A stretch of 64,000 nt of DNA from Curvularia sp. ZM96 (taxonomy: Eukaryota > Ascomycota > Dothideomycetes > Pleosporales > Pleosporaceae). The translations under genes and the position numbers were made by a program. The notes below the pieces were generated by a model. It saw only the letters and a program-made list of their open reading frames with translations, made no database searches and was not told the DNA's origin. Location of the stretch: the NCBI GenBank assembly GCA_022457065.1, contig JAJGBQ010000004.1, positions 3,224,001-3,288,000 of the forward strand, read 5' to 3'. Numbering within the stretch: position 1 is the stretch's first letter; every line of letters starts with the position of its first letter. Positions 11,703 through 23,541 of the stretch are shown here, one piece after another.

Positions 11703-14700
11703 TTAAAAACCACCATCATCCGCATCAAAGAACTCGGTGGCAGCGCTGTCTTCGCTCCTCCAACTCTCCCTTGGGATCTTGTCTCGCAGCCATGTTAGAA
11801 CGGCATCTGTTCCCTTCTGTAGTACCTGTCGGTTGGGCACCCTGAACCTGTTTCCTTCAACCTCGAGGCTAGTCAGAGTACCTTGGAGCAAGCCAATGCG
11901 TGGTTCTAGGCGGTCGATGTCATTGTTGCCAAGGTTCACGATTCTCAAGTTCGTCAGGCTTTCGGCAGAGACCTCGGAGATCTTATTGTCCGATGCCAAA
12001 AGAGTGGTGAGCGACGGGAACGATGCGTGAAGAGCGGGGAGAGGGCCACTTAGTCGGTTGATCGAAACATCCAAAGTGACGAGATTTGGTGCGGTGAGAT
12101 GCGCTGTGAGTGTTGTCAAGCCCGTCATCTTGTTGCTAGCAAGACGAAGCTCTCGAAGTTGAGCGAGTTCGAGAGGCGCCGACAATGCGGTAGCGATAGA
12201 GTTCCTAGAAAGGTCGAGAACGGTAAGGTGCTGGAAGGATCCCACCACAGGTGGAATGGCAACGAAGGTATTGCGCTGCAGATGGAGTTGACGTAAGCCA
12301 TTTACAAGGACCTCTGATGTAGCATCGTCAATTTCGAGGTCGCTCATATCCTTGCCCGCCAGATCCAGAGTACCAGAAGGAGTGAGGCTCCACTTGGATT
12401 GGGCAGGTTCAGGGGTATCGTTGCCAGTCTCCTCGTCAACTTCAGCTGGCAGATCATCAGTAGGCAACCTGGAAGCCAAGTCGCGCTTCAAATCGTCCGT
12501 TCCCATGGTCAAGAATTTGCGATCACGCAATGGGTTCGCGGCGAGGGTAAGGTGATCCAGACTTTCCATCAGGGCTATCTTCTCATCAAGCTGGGTTATG
12601 TCGTTGCCTGTGAAATCTGCAGTACGAAGTTGCTGGAGATCTGTGAAGCCTTCTGGCAAGGCTGTGAGCTTGTTCTCGCCTACTAGAAGCGTGATCAGAC
12701 TACTCCAATTCGATACCGCAGGCAGTAAAGTGAGTCGGTTGACGGCGGCATTCAAGACCCTGAGAGCAGGCAGATCGATAAAGCCTCCATCACATAGCGA
12801 CGTAAGGGCATTCTGAGCCACATGCAATTCTTGCAGATGGGTTGCAGAGTTGCAGGTGAAGAGCGCGCCCTCAAGGCGGTTTTTGGATGCGTGCAGCTCG
12901 ATGAGGACGGAAGAAAAAACCTCGCTGGGAATAGCACGAAGCTGATTATCGGAGACATTGAGCGTGCGGAGTTGGGTCAAGCGCTCAAAGCCATCGGGGA
13001 GGCTAGTCAACTTGTTCGATTGAAGGTCCAGGACCTCAAGTGCTGTAAGATCACACAGGGCCGGCGGCAGAGGACCGTCCAGGCTGTTCTCAGCTAGCTT
13101 CAATTCGCGCAAGGAGGGTATCTGAGAAACGATGTCAAATATGTCCATGGACAGCTTGTTCCTTGACTAGACCATGTTAGAACTATACACTCTATACTTG
13201 AGGCGAGCTCCTAGAGCATCGTTGTTGAATAAAGGGAAAACTCACGAGATTCAACTTGGACAACAGTGTCAGGCGTCTCAGGCCTATTGGCAGCTCTGTA
13301 AGTATGTTACCATGCAAGTCGATGTTCTGAACGCCCCCAAATTGAGGACCGGCCTCATCGGAATCCATCATGTCTTCGACAGTGACGTCAGGGAACATGC
13401 TATCTGGGATAATCTCGAGCTCGTTGTCTGCGGCCAGGATAGAAGTGAGGTCTACAACCTCGCCCCAGGCCACCTTGGTATCATTGGGATCGTAAGTGTA
13501 CATTGAAAGTACGTCATCTGGTATCTCCTTCAAGCCCAGTGCAGCAATGTTCAAGCGGCCATCTCCACGAGCGGTATCAATGCGCCGACGCAGTACAGAG
13601 GCACCACCTTTGGAGCGTTGGTTGAAAGGATCGTCGTTAAGTCCGAAGTCAAATGTTGCAATCTCGGCGGGATCAGGAATAATGACATCCGAAGGTGGTG
13701 TGCTGTTCCTGATGGGCTCGGCTTTTGCTCGCTTGGCAGCCTCCTTCCTAGCCTTTGCGATCTGCTCTCTCAAAGCACTCGAGGAACTTGCCGCTTTTGG
13801 CGACGCTTCGGCAGGCGCAGGAGCAACGTCTGGCTTTTTCGCTGCCCTGGCTTTCGCGATCGTATCCCGCAAGGCCGATGAAGAGCTGGCGACCCTCCGA
13901 ACCGTGTCTGGTGTCTTTTTTGCCGGAGCCTCATAGCTTTGGATCGGAGAAGTTACGGCAGTACCCGGGGGCGAAACTGCTTGTCCGTACATGTTGCCCA
14001 GGGATGCTCGAGCCCTCGGTGTTCGAGCAGCGAGATTTTTGCTGTTCGTCAGCAGACGCGGCTTGGGCGTGTCCTGCAGGGTTTGCGCTGCTGGTAGTGG
14101 CTGCTTCTTGATGGTCGACGCGGAACGTGAAACGGATGCCTGCCTGGTAGGCGTCACAGCAGATGAGGCGACCGTAGCACTGGCACTCCGTCTTCCGGGC
14201 GACGTCATGGACATTCTATTGGGAGGGACAGCCAATCTCTTCGGTGTGCCGGGGAGAGTCTGTTGGGAGTCGTCACTCGTCGATGGCCTGCTGCCATTGG
14301 ACATAGCGGAAGCTGGTCGCAGTGGTGGTGGCATGCTATTGTCGCCATTGAAAAAGCTTGGTCTGCGCGATCCCTTCTTCGGCACTGGGGAAGATGGTAT
14401 CTGCGATAGGCTTTCAATGGTTCTTTCCGAGAGCGAAGGTCGGTTGTCTTGCCCCTGGAGGCCCCCTAAGTGGTCTGACCCGTCGGAAACAACACCTTCA
14501 TGTTCAGGGTCGCTCTCACGGTGTCCTACTCGTGAACTTGCCCGCGAGGATGCCCTCGAGGCTGATGTGAAGCCCTCGAGTCGGCCCAATGCATCCTCTG
14601 GACCGCCTGGAATGGACGACGAGGCCGCACGTGATGGTTCCTTGAACTGATACGAGGGGCGTCGGGCCAACGGTTTCTTGAACACCGACGCATCGCTTTG

Positions 14701-15069
14701 GTTCGAGGCCGCAGCCGGGGCCGCAGTCGAGGTCCGTCGCTGGCCAAAGTTGGGGATGCCACTTGTTCGCCGGGAAGAAGTACTGGGGACCCGACCTGAC
14801 GATGGATTCGAGGGTGCGGCGGCCGGGGTCGCGGTGGTGGGAGGGCCGTTGGGAAGCACAAGCGATGCCCTGGATGTTTTCTTCTGCAACGTCGAGGTCG
14901 TCGGGCGCGAGATGGAGGCCAGGGAGGGTTTTTTGCGTAGCTGTTCGGTTGAGGCGGGCGAACGCAGCTGGGACTGGCTGGCCGACTGCCTGAGCACGGG
15001 GAGGCGAGAGGCGGGGGCCGGCCTGGGGATGCCAGAGGGACGGGGGATGGACGAAGACGATGGATCCAT
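11703..15069 (-). CDS. LRRC40-like leucine-rich repeat protein
   Basis: Spliced complement(join(11703..13166, 13246..15069)), 1095 aa. One 79-bp phase-0 intron interrupts a repeat and splicing restores LNLSRNKL. Residues 1 to about 470 are Ser/Pro/Arg-rich and low complexity (many RRPSF/SSR motifs, probably disordered and phosphorylated). From about 500 to the C-terminus there are many LRRs of the LxxLxLxxNxLxxLP type, ending in FRVPNRQVLQKGTDAVLTWL. That matches the end of animal LRRC40/soc-2-like proteins (FRVPR…KGT…LEYLRDRIP). LRR arrays mediate protein binding; the partner is unknown. The gene is divergent from the coiled-coil gene, with 693 bp between start codons. The architecture is clear and the biological role is not. 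Confidence 0.9.
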
Positions 15070-15762
15070 GGTGTCGCGCGCTACAGGATGTCACGCCTAA
15101 GAGCCAGGAGGGCGTTCATGCGAACAGCAGAGGCTAAAACGCACGCCCAACCGAGAACAGGATCGAGGGTCTTCTGGCCCAGGACAGATTGCTTCTGGCG
15201 AGGTGCAATTGTCCGCGCCGGGAGCAGCAGCCAGTCTGAGCGTGAACGGGAGGGCGACGGTTGCCCAGCCGACACCTCGTTGCCACTGTTTTATCGTGAG
15301 GCTGCCCGGCTGGGCCTAGCGCCGATGCTCGCACTGGGCATCAGGCCCACGCTGCTGCTACCACGACCTCGACCCTCCACACGCCCTCCACGCCGTCTCC
15401 GCCGCTTTGCTTATTCCTCTCCCCGCCTCGACGGATTACGTCGTGATAGTCCGCCTCGCCGCAAGCTGCCGCTGCTCACGCCCTGCTCGACGCCCTCTGC
15501 GTGGCCTTGTCGCTGCCGACCCCGCTCTGCGAAACGCGCATCGACGCGCACCCCTGCCACCGCCTATTTTGTACTCGTCGCCTCGCACGGGCGTTGACCG
15601 AGCCCTCTGGCGATACGACAACACCGCGCCGCCGTGCATTGGTCTTCTTTATCCCTCTCTCTTGCCTGGACAAAGCGCGTTCTGACGCCGCTATCCGCTT
15701 CTCCAAATCTGCGCGCCCGAATCGCGTACTGTTGCGACCGATTGCACGCACCTCCACCAATA
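15070..15762. promoter_or_regulatory. Shared divergent promoter
   Basis: A 693-bp interval between the start codons of the LRR gene (minus) and the coiled-coil gene (plus). It is C-rich on the plus strand and must contain both 5' UTRs and promoters. The long open frames crossing it lack in-frame ATGs or homology and look like a composition effect. Confidence 0.5.
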
Positions 15763-17319
15763 ATGGAGCCCCAACAACCGCAGCACCAGCTGCCTCAGGA
15801 CACACTGATGCCTACCACCGAACCCGTGCAGCCTGGAACACCCCTCAAGCTCCGCTCCGCTTCGCCAGCCGAGTCGAGCGTGCCCCTCAGCGCATCCAAG
15901 CCTGCGTCGCCGGACCGCATCAAGTTCACCTCCCCCGCACCGCGCACCACGTCTTCCATGACGCCTCCACCCTCTTCCCAGGTGCCCGCTGCTCGCGCTG
16001 TCATGCGCACGCCTTCTCCCCCCACGCCCCAGCTCACTTCGCCCCCGCCGACAAGTAAGCTGCCTGACCAGCCGTCCGCCTTGACAGACATGGGCGCGGG
16101 CTTGTATCCTCAGGACCAGGTCAACGCAGCTTCAGCAGAGGAACTGAGAGTCATGGTGAACACCCTGTCCAATGCGTTGCGTGATATGCGCCTGTCTGCC
16201 GCCCACTACAAGCTGCAACATAACATGGCGGTCATGGAAAGCCAGGAGTCTGCAAGCCGCATGGCTGTTGAGCTAGCCATGGTCCAACGGGAGCTTGATG
16301 TCCTGCAGCAAGCCGAAGAAAAACGTCGCGTCACAACAGCTGCCCCAGAACCGACATATCAGGACTCTGCCAATGCAGCCAACGCGGTCATGCTATCCGA
16401 ACTGAGCCGTCAGAACCAGATGCTGCAGAGCGAGAACGATGAGCTCCGGGAGATGCTGGAGCAGCAAAAACGTCTGACCGAGCACCGCGAAGGCGAGCTT
16501 GCAAGCCTCATTGAAGAGAACGATAGGCTGAAGACGAGGATCCGCAACAACCGCGACCACATCGCGCCCCTCCTCGAGCAAATCGAGCAGTCTTCACCGC
16601 GCTCTACCTTTGGCACACCCGCCCAGCCAACTCCAAGAAGCCGTCTCAACCGGGTTCCACCTCCCCCGCTTTCTCAGCAAAGCAGGAGCCAAAGTAACTT
16701 TGAGGCTCTTCTACTGGCCGACAAGATGCTTAGCCAAGACGTCTCCACCGCCCCTTCGACTCCTAACAGAGTACAGGCCCCAAGGGCACGCTTCGGTCAT
16801 CAACGAGGTGCACAGTCCATGTCATCTCTACCACACACACCCAACCTGAGAACTGCTTACCCACAAGCTGAGGTACCTCGCACACCGCCGCTCTTCATGC
16901 CAACCAGCATTCCCCAATCAGCGCCGCCAGCGCACTATCAGCAGAAGCCAGAAAACATTCGCCGCCAGAGCAGTAACTCTACTATTACTGCTTCCAGCAT
17001 TGACGAAGAGGAGGCCTTTACAGACCGGGAAGACGACCAAGTACCCGAATCTCAAGCCAGCCAGATGGCCAGGAGCTTGCTGCAACAAGCTCCGCTGGCG
17101 AAAGGCATCATGTCCGCACCACCAACCCAGCCCTCGAACCTTGTCCAGAGCAAGATTTTTGGCCAAGTCAAAAAGGGCCATGGCCTAACACGCGCACACG
17201 AACTCAAGCGAGGCCGCATGCCGTCGACAGCAGATCTGCGCAACCAAACTAGTCCGCCGAAACGCGGACGCCTCGATCAAGGAGTAGGTCTCGGCATTGG
17301 TGGCTTGTTGCGAGAGTGA
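15763..17319 (+). CDS. Coiled-coil, Pro/Ser-rich protein of unknown function
   Basis: 518 aa, no intron. The start ATG at 15763 is the first in the frame; the 43 codons upstream have none. Residues 1 to about 105 are Pro/Ser/Thr-rich with SP/TP sites. Residues about 120-300 have heptad-like helices rich in Glu, Gln and Leu (two stretches, the second near QNQMLQSENDELREMLEQQ), predicting a coiled coil. The rest is low complexity with TP-rich patches and ends in a basic, Gly-rich tail (KRGRLDQGVGLGIGGLL). I do not recognise a family. The many SP/TP sites and coiled coil would suit a cytoskeletal or cell-cycle scaffold, but that is a guess. Confidence 0.85.
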   Translation: MEPQQPQHQLPQDTLMPTTEPVQPGTPLKLRSASPAESSVPLSASKPASPDRIKFTSPAPRTTSSMTPPPSSQVPAARAVMRTPSPPTPQLTSPPPTSKLPDQPSALTDMGAGLYPQDQVNAASAEELRVMVNTLSNALRDMRLSAAHYKLQHNMAVMESQESASRMAVELAMVQRELDVLQQAEEKRRVTTAAPEPTYQDSANAANAVMLSELSRQNQMLQSENDELREMLEQQKRLTEHREGELASLIEENDRLKTRIRNNRDHIAPLLEQIEQSSPRSTFGTPAQPTPRSRLNRVPPPPLSQQSRSQSNFEALLLADKMLSQDVSTAPSTPNRVQAPRARFGHQRGAQSMSSLPHTPNLRTAYPQAEVPRTPPLFMPTSIPQSAPPAHYQQKPENIRRQSSNSTITASSIDEEEAFTDREDDQVPESQASQMARSLLQQAPLAKGIMSAPPTQPSNLVQSKIFGQVKKGHGLTRAHELKRGRMPSTADLRNQTSPPKRGRLDQGVGLGIGGLLRE

Positions 17320-18325
17320 AACGTATGAACCGTTCCTGACCTTTTTGTGTGGCAGGGCATTTATTACTAAGTTTTCACGAATACTTATGATCATGGCGAC
17401 GATGGGCAAGCAAGCGATCTGGATTTGAATCTTGGCGAGTTGGTTTTTTGTTTTGTTTTTGGATACCCTTCTAGCTGCGCTATGAGACGACGCAGCGACT
17501 CGTTCTTGCGCTTGTTTACCGGAGGTTATTGATGTTTTGTATGGAGCGACATCTGGTGGATGGGGAATTGTTGGATCAGCTCCATTTGATACGAGTATTG
17601 TATTGCATGATATGTATGATATCACCAGCTCACGGGAGAGCTTTGACCGCTCAGATTCAATGAATACTCGTTTCCCATTCAGATTTTGATGGCTGCTGTG
17701 GTGGTGATGCGCGTCCTGCTTCGCATACTAATATGCAGTCGCTCGTTGCTCAACGGATCCACATGTCCAAGACCTAGGCATTCTCGACGGAGTGCTCGCT
17801 ATATCGGAACCATCTGCTGTAATCGGAGATACTAGAAGAAAGCCAGAACAGTGGTTCGTGATGACGGAACGATCCAATTGTCCAACCCTTGTCGCACATC
17901 ATTGTGTGTCCTTGATGACATTTACATGCACTTTCAATACCCTCTGTACCAATGTTTTGCACTCACCCCGCTCACGTTACTGGAAGTCTGTCAACTGACC
18001 CAAGATGGTGCAATATGTAATATACCCAGGTCTAACAACTTCTGCTCAAGCTCTCGCCTGGCTCTTGCAGTGCCTTGAGCTCACAGTATCTCAGAACGGC
18101 AATACTGTCAAGCGCTTTTGTGTATCAGATCGCATGGAGCATGTAAGTATAATTTATTTTAAGGGTAACCTGGCCATAGTTTTGATAAGGCATCGTTGCG
18201 ATAGACGCAAATGCTATCACACATCACCCCTAGAGAACGGATGTCACATCAATCGAATTTCACTCTGTCCGAAAGTAATCAATGAAATGAGGAACACATG
18301 CTGACATGCTAGTCAGGTCGGGAAA
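17320..18325. other. Intergenic region
   Basis: About 1 kb holding the coiled-coil gene 3' UTR and the upstream region of the next gene. Only short, unrelated frames were seen. Confidence 0.55.
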
Positions 18326-19297
18326 ATGTGCACCCCATGTAGACGGGAACGTCAGCTTGAGCAGAGAATCAGACAAGATTCGATTAACCTTATCCCTTTG
18401 CACTTGCAAGAGCATGCCAGCTCTCTAGAAGACCAGGCACCAAGTACGCCAGGACACGGATCTGTACAAGGAAGGAAGCCGTCGAGAAAAGGGAACACTC
18501 TTCACAAGAGGAGGAAGCGGGGTGATCAGGCCATGAACGCACTGAATCAACAAGTTGAGCAGCATGAAGCAGATACGGAAACAACATTAAACGCACAAGG
18601 TGCTATTCCAACTCGTCCTTCAACGCACTATCTAACAAATGAGCTCGACACAGCTAAGAAGCCGACATGGCTGCGTAGCTGGCTCGGAAAGCTCCTCACC
18701 AACACGTCCAACGACTCATCACCCCAGACACCTAAGAGCGCGCATTTGCCACGCATATTCTCCTTCGGACGGGCTCAGAAAACAGACCAGTCTCACACCC
18801 CTCCAAAAAGCAGGAGATCCGACACTCAAAAAGCCAACAGCAGAAGCCTATCCAGCATCTTCTGTTTCCGCCAAACCCAGCAACCAGATTCTCCTTCCAT
18901 CACCACCTCGAACAGCACACAGCCCACCACTCTCACCACTCCCCAAACACCACCGCGTGCCACTGCCTCTCCACGCGCCTCCAGCTTAAACATCCCGCGC
19001 GAGACCAAAGAAGTGACAACCAACGCCAAGCGCAAGCGACGTTCCCTCAACGTCCACTGGCGCAACAGTGTCCCTAGTACCTCGGAGCATCTACTTGAAG
19101 ACCAGCAACAGCAGCAGCACGCAGCAAGAAGAAACAAGAGATCGAGTCGGCGGGATAGCGCCGGTATCTGGAACGAGGCTGTGAACGGCGGTGAGAATGT
19201 CGAGGAGTGGTACGATGCTGATGATCCCGATAGATTATTGCTGGAGAATTGGAGTCTGCATCATCGGGCGTTGGTGGAGGATTGGCAGGGGAATTGA
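18326..19297 (+). CDS. Basic Ser/Thr-rich hypothetical protein
   Basis: 323 aa in one exon, from ATG at 18326 to TGA. The N-terminus MCTPCRRERQLEQRIRQ is charged. The middle is rich in Ser, Thr, Pro and Lys/Arg with possible nuclear-localisation stretches (KRKRR; RRNKRSSRRD). There are two similar motifs, RIFSFGRAQK and SIFCFRQTQQ, about 43 residues apart, and a poly-Gln run near 265. The C-terminus is acidic and Trp-containing (WNEAVN, EEWYDADD, ENWSLHHR), which looks conserved rather than random. I do not recognise the family. Only the short 5' context decides the start. Confidence 0.6.
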   Translation: MCTPCRRERQLEQRIRQDSINLIPLHLQEHASSLEDQAPSTPGHGSVQGRKPSRKGNTLHKRRKRGDQAMNALNQQVEQHEADTETTLNAQGAIPTRPSTHYLTNELDTAKKPTWLRSWLGKLLTNTSNDSSPQTPKSAHLPRIFSFGRAQKTDQSHTPPKSRRSDTQKANSRSLSSIFCFRQTQQPDSPSITTSNSTQPTTLTTPQTPPRATASPRASSLNIPRETKEVTTNAKRKRRSLNVHWRNSVPSTSEHLLEDQQQQQHAARRNKRSSRRDSAGIWNEAVNGGENVEEWYDADDPDRLLLENWSLHHRALVEDWQGN

Positions 19298-20108
19298 GTG
19301 CTGGAGGGGAGGAGGAGGGAGGGTGAGTGCTGTACGTGAGTGTAGGAGTTGCAGGAGGCTTCATCGTAGTAGTAACGCTGGTTAGCATTGTTTGGATGGG
19401 TGTGCTGCGTGTACTATAGATACGACACTCTTTAATATTTCTTTTCTCTCTTCAATGCAAATCTTATTTGATGAAAAAATCTCATGTTGAACTTCTTTCT
19501 CTGTATGAAAGCTGCAAAATGAAGCTGCGGTATAACAGGCACGTTCGTATAGTATCCATGCTAAATGGTGAACTATTTCAACTGGTCGATATATGTGTTA
19601 GGTACGAACATACATCTCTCTCGGGCAGATGCTCGTACGAGGAGATCAATTCGCGCCTTGGGAAATCAAGTGTTTTTTTCGGGTCTCTGCTTCATCACCG
19701 TCTTGGTCGTGGTGGCGTCTGAGAAGGTGCTGCATACTATTCTCTCAATCAGCTTCGATCGATTTTTATGACATGTTCCTGCGGAGTAGTGTTTCGTATT
19801 GGTCGTACGTTATTCTGAATGATATAGGTCGTTGCTTCGTCGGTATGAGTGGAGGAGGCTTGAGAGGTGGCGAGATGCATAAGAAACGGCGGGTGCGGGG
19901 ATTGATGTGGTATGTGAGCCGTTTAGAAAGATACCAATGTGGAAGTGTCGTCGATGATGAACGAAAAAACATGGTTAAAATGAAATGTGAATGTGTCTTT
20001 ATGTACTCTAAGCGATACCAACATGTACGGTACTTATCCCTTCATTCTCAGATCCATAGCTGCACATGTGGTAGAGCCTTTCCTAGGCTGTACGTGACTT
20101 CACACAGC
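19298..20108. other. Intergenic region
   Basis: About 810 bp between two 3' ends, with no supported gene. A 238-codon plus-strand frame here (19629-20345) overlaps the C-terminal exon of the next gene and has no recognisable content. Confidence 0.55.
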
Positions 20109-22057
20109 TCAGACTTCATTCTCGTTTCTTCTCTGGGTCTGCGGATCTTCCGTGTTACTCGACGCTTTCTCTGGAGACAACCAGCCAGGCAGGAGCCAAT
20201 TGAGGAAATCAGCCATGGGATTGAGGAATGCGGCCAAGAGCCAGAAGGGCGCTGCGATAGCAATGGACCAAGCAACTGTTGTACTGTTAGCTTGATTTGC
20301 CAGTGTCCGCATTTCTGCAGCTGGGGCATACTGGCCTATCCGTGAGGCTACGTAGCTCATGGAGAGCTCGACGTCCCCTTGGTCGTTGCGGGGGAAAGAG
20401 CGGACGTTGAGAGCGAAGAAGGCAGCCATGAAGGAGAGGGATGACTGGATAGTTTTAGTGGTTTGATTGAATGAAAACGAATTAAAAACAGTCATACAAA
20501 AAGAATGGTCATCATGGTAAAGTACATGATAATATTTCCCGATCGTGTAGACGCGTCGGCTTGCCGTAGTTGAAACTGACTGCTGAGGACGCTGGAAAGG
20601 GACTGTTTGAATGCAAAGAGGTCGTTCATCTAGAGTGTTTGTCAATTGGGCTCTTGGGGGAGGGTGTTGCTGACAGTTTCCTACTTGCGCTTGCGCATTA
20701 TGGATTTGATCTTGGTGCATCCGACGCAATTCCTCCAATTGTCTACGTAGAGCTTTGTTCCAACTTTCTAGTTGAGAAATAAATCCTTGCTGATCCCACA
20801 GGCGAATTTCGGAAACCTGGGGATAATCCATGACCGCCTCGACCAGAGCTTCTCTCGCATTACGTTGCTCTTCACATACGTCCAGAAGGATAGAAACGTT
20901 TTGAACTATAACGGATAGCACGTTTCGCCATCGAATTTCACTTTGGATTCTGATAAGATTGTCAATTACCTTTCTCAAGTCACTATCATATGCCTCTTTC
21001 TCGGGTTGTGGAAGCTTTTCAAGGAGATAACGTAAATCGTTGAAGCCAGTTACCCCTGCAGTTGACTATAATTGATGAGTCAGCATGCAGTAATGGAGCA
21101 ATTAATTCATACGCACAGCTTCGTCTACTATGGTCCGTGAGGCTTCTAGGAAGTCAGAATGATTGCATATGCATCGACAAAGAACCAAGGAGAACAGTCC
21201 GGTGGAGTCTAGTGGCAAGTCTGAACTGGAGATGCTGCCAGTATCAATATCAAAAAGGAGGCGACGGAAGACGTCATCTCTCCTAGGGCAAGGAGTGCTG
21301 GTCAACACAAGGTCTGCAGGCGATCAGTTGCATCCTCGGACAAGATTGACTAAATCGGTACTTTGGCCATGCGCCGCCCACAACTGGTCCGCTATAGGCA
21401 GATCCCTGAATTTGCCGTCTCTCAATCGACTGGCTATGTCCATGACTTGCTCAGCAGTTGCTACTCCTTGGTTTTGATTTTGATCTAAACATTCATATTG
21501 CGCAACAGGCATCTGGTTGGCCATGGTCAGTCTTCATATTTGTTCCAAAGCACAAAGAATATCTTACAAACACTGCACATCCAGGCTCACCACCCTCCTG
21601 GAAATATTCAGATTTGGTTACGGCCTTGCCACGGTTACGATTTTCTAGATCAGGAGCTCGCTGGGCCGCAGGATTGTAGAGTTTGCGAAACGTCTGTTGT
21701 AACTTCACATGATTCTGCGTACCGCTTAGACCCAGAAGAAACTTTTCGGTATTAGATTTGGTTGTCGAATGTAAACTGACACCGTACCTGGAAAAGAAAT
21801 GGCTACAAGATCGTCAGCCCCCTCATAGCGATCAGCGACGAAGAAATGCCTACATTATTGCCATATATGTGTACCCATACGAACTTCGACTCAATTTTGA
21901 GGTAGTTGGCAAGCTTATCAGTCGCTTCGTCTACGCTCAATGGCGGGTCGACGTAACTTTGAGTCTGACCAGGACGATCGCGCCAGATCGTCAAAATATG
22001 GCAGGGACGGTCCCGTAAGCCCGGACCGCCATTGGGAGCAGCCGGATTAGAGTTCAT
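20109..22057 (-). CDS. Membrane protein with CorA-like C-terminal domain
   Basis: Spliced complement(join(20109..20444, 20498..20629, 20685..21065, 21117..21313, 21362..21512, 21568..21741, 21788..21802, 21854..22057)), 529 aa. All introns are 46-55 bp. Exon 7 numbered from the right is not small, but the second exon is only 15 nt (PFLFQ). The N-terminal half is soluble and unrecognised. The C-terminus has a helical segment, then NDLFAFKQSLSSVLSSQ and a first membrane span (about 404-432, TILFSSLSFMAAFFALNV). An amphipathic stretch and a second span (about 473-493) follow. This hairpin is typical of fungal CorA-like (Mg2+-transporter-like) proteins; the canonical GMN signature is not visible. 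Without the 48-bp intron at 21314-21361, a TGA would interrupt codon 194. It is a relative of the ankyrin/CorA-like gene at 32.5-35.1 kb but lacks ankyrin repeats. Confidence 0.8.
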
Positions 22058-22526
22058 AGTTGAACTGTGAAGAGCTGGAAGTGCTGTTGCAGGTTGTGGG
22101 GTTTCGCTCTCGGCCTCGCCTTAAAATAACAGGCCACCTATCAATAGCGAAGGAGACAACGTAAAGTGTGATCAGTAACAGAACAGAATAACAATATAGA
22201 GTTTTTCCGAGATTATCTTCCAGAAGCAACCAAAGCTTCAAGCGGCACAGTATATATGTACGTAGGCACGTGACTGTATGTGGCTTGAGTCGATTGGCTC
22301 CAGATCTTCCGAGGGTGCTTCGCTGTCCTGTCGTGTAACCCCAACCTCATTTTGTTAGTGATGAAGCGGCATCGAACCTCATCTCTATCATTCAGTGCAA
22401 CTCGTACCAAAGCCGTATATAACAGCTTAGAAATCAGTAATTTCGTTGACTATGCATCAGAGGAGGGATATAGTACAATGCAATACGCGCGCGTTCCCCT
22501 TTGCCTGCCTTCATATCTCCTGTCAC
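22058..22526. other. Intergenic region
   Basis: 469 bp containing the upstream region of the CorA-like gene and the 3' UTR of the MCP1 gene. No further feature was seen. Confidence 0.5.
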
Positions 22527-23541
22527 TTACCACTTTCCAATAACTGGAAGGTACTTGTACAGTTCGTCGTACTCCTTGCCTACCCATCCGGGCATAGCTC
22601 CCTCTCTTCCCACAACGTCGAGACTACCTCCCAACCATAGAGCCGTTAGGGCAGCGCTGATTCCATTGATGGCATACCACCTCCTCTTCCTAACTAGCGC
22701 CCTGTTCTCCTCCGTATTCTTGACTTGACTTGGCGCAAAACCCAGCCACTTGGCTGCGCCCCAAACAAAATGCCACACGCCAACACTCACAAGGGCTGTG
22801 AAGCCGGCAAAGGAAATCCCAGGAAACAGCGCGAATCCATGAGAAATATAGTTCAGACTGATGAGCGACGAATCGCCATGTGCGTACAGTGGGAGTATTC
22901 TTGTTGTCCAAACATGAAATCCAGCTAAAGGCACCAATGCATATCCCAATGCACTTGTCCCACTTAGCACTGGCCAAGGAATTGTGCGCTTGTCTCTTCG
23001 TGTCTCGGCACCATATCGCAGTAGCGCTTGTCGCCTTCTCCATAGCCGCAGCGCAATTCCGGATGTGATATGAGCGACCAAGGGGATACCGACAAGCAGC
23101 GGTTCCGTAAGAGCAGACTGGTAGTATGGACGGGTAAGAAGCAGGTAACGGTTACTTTCGATGACAGAGCGGGTAACGAGAGGTATTATGGAGACGTTTG
23201 TTACATGGAGGGTGGCGAACACTGTGAATGTGTAGGATGAGTATTTCTGAATGCGGAGAACTATAATACAGGCATGTCAGCACGTGGTTTCATGGAGAAA
23301 GAGTATTTGCGGACGACGTACGCCACCAAGCAGGCCCTCTTTCGCCCAATCTCAGACCCAGAGTGTTCATCCGTCTTATCCCCCTCATTTCTTCTGTCTC
23401 GCCCCCCTCGGGCCGCTCCTGGTCGGGGAAATAGCTCTTTAATTGGTACTCTGGGGGTGTGTCGACGGGCGAGGGATCGACTTCGGTGAGACCAATGACG
23501 CTGCCCTCGTCGTCGAGCGGCAGGTCGGTGTTGACCTCCAT
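22527..23541 (-). CDS. MCP1: MCP1-like mitochondrial membrane protein (DUF1691)
   Basis: Spliced complement(join(22527..23260, 23322..23541)), 317 aa; one 61-bp phase-1 intron. Residues 1-70 are acidic and soluble. From WWLLRIQKYSSYTFTVFATLH onward there are about five hydrophobic spans, including HVTNVSIIPL, VGIPLVAHITSGIAL, ALGYALVPLAGFHVW, and FTALVSVGVWHFVWG followed by KWLG. This is the pattern of the MCP1/DUF1691 family. In yeast, Mcp1 sits in the mitochondrial outer membrane, recruits Vps13 and, when overproduced, rescues ERMES loss (lipid transport). The gene is divergent from the C2H2 gene, with 321 bp between starts. Confidence 0.85.

Noticed and set aside
13991..14650. 219-codon plus-strand frame
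   Set aside because: A shadow of the low-complexity N-terminal half of the LRR protein on the other strand.
15634..15762. 43-residue N-terminal extension of the coiled-coil protein
   Set aside because: It would need a GTG start. The first ATG is at 15763.
21324..21326. In-frame TGA suggesting that the CorA-like gene is a pseudogene
   Set aside because: A 48-bp GT-AG intron at 21314-21361 removes it in frame, is the same size as the other introns of the gene, and leaves an uninterrupted 529-aa protein.
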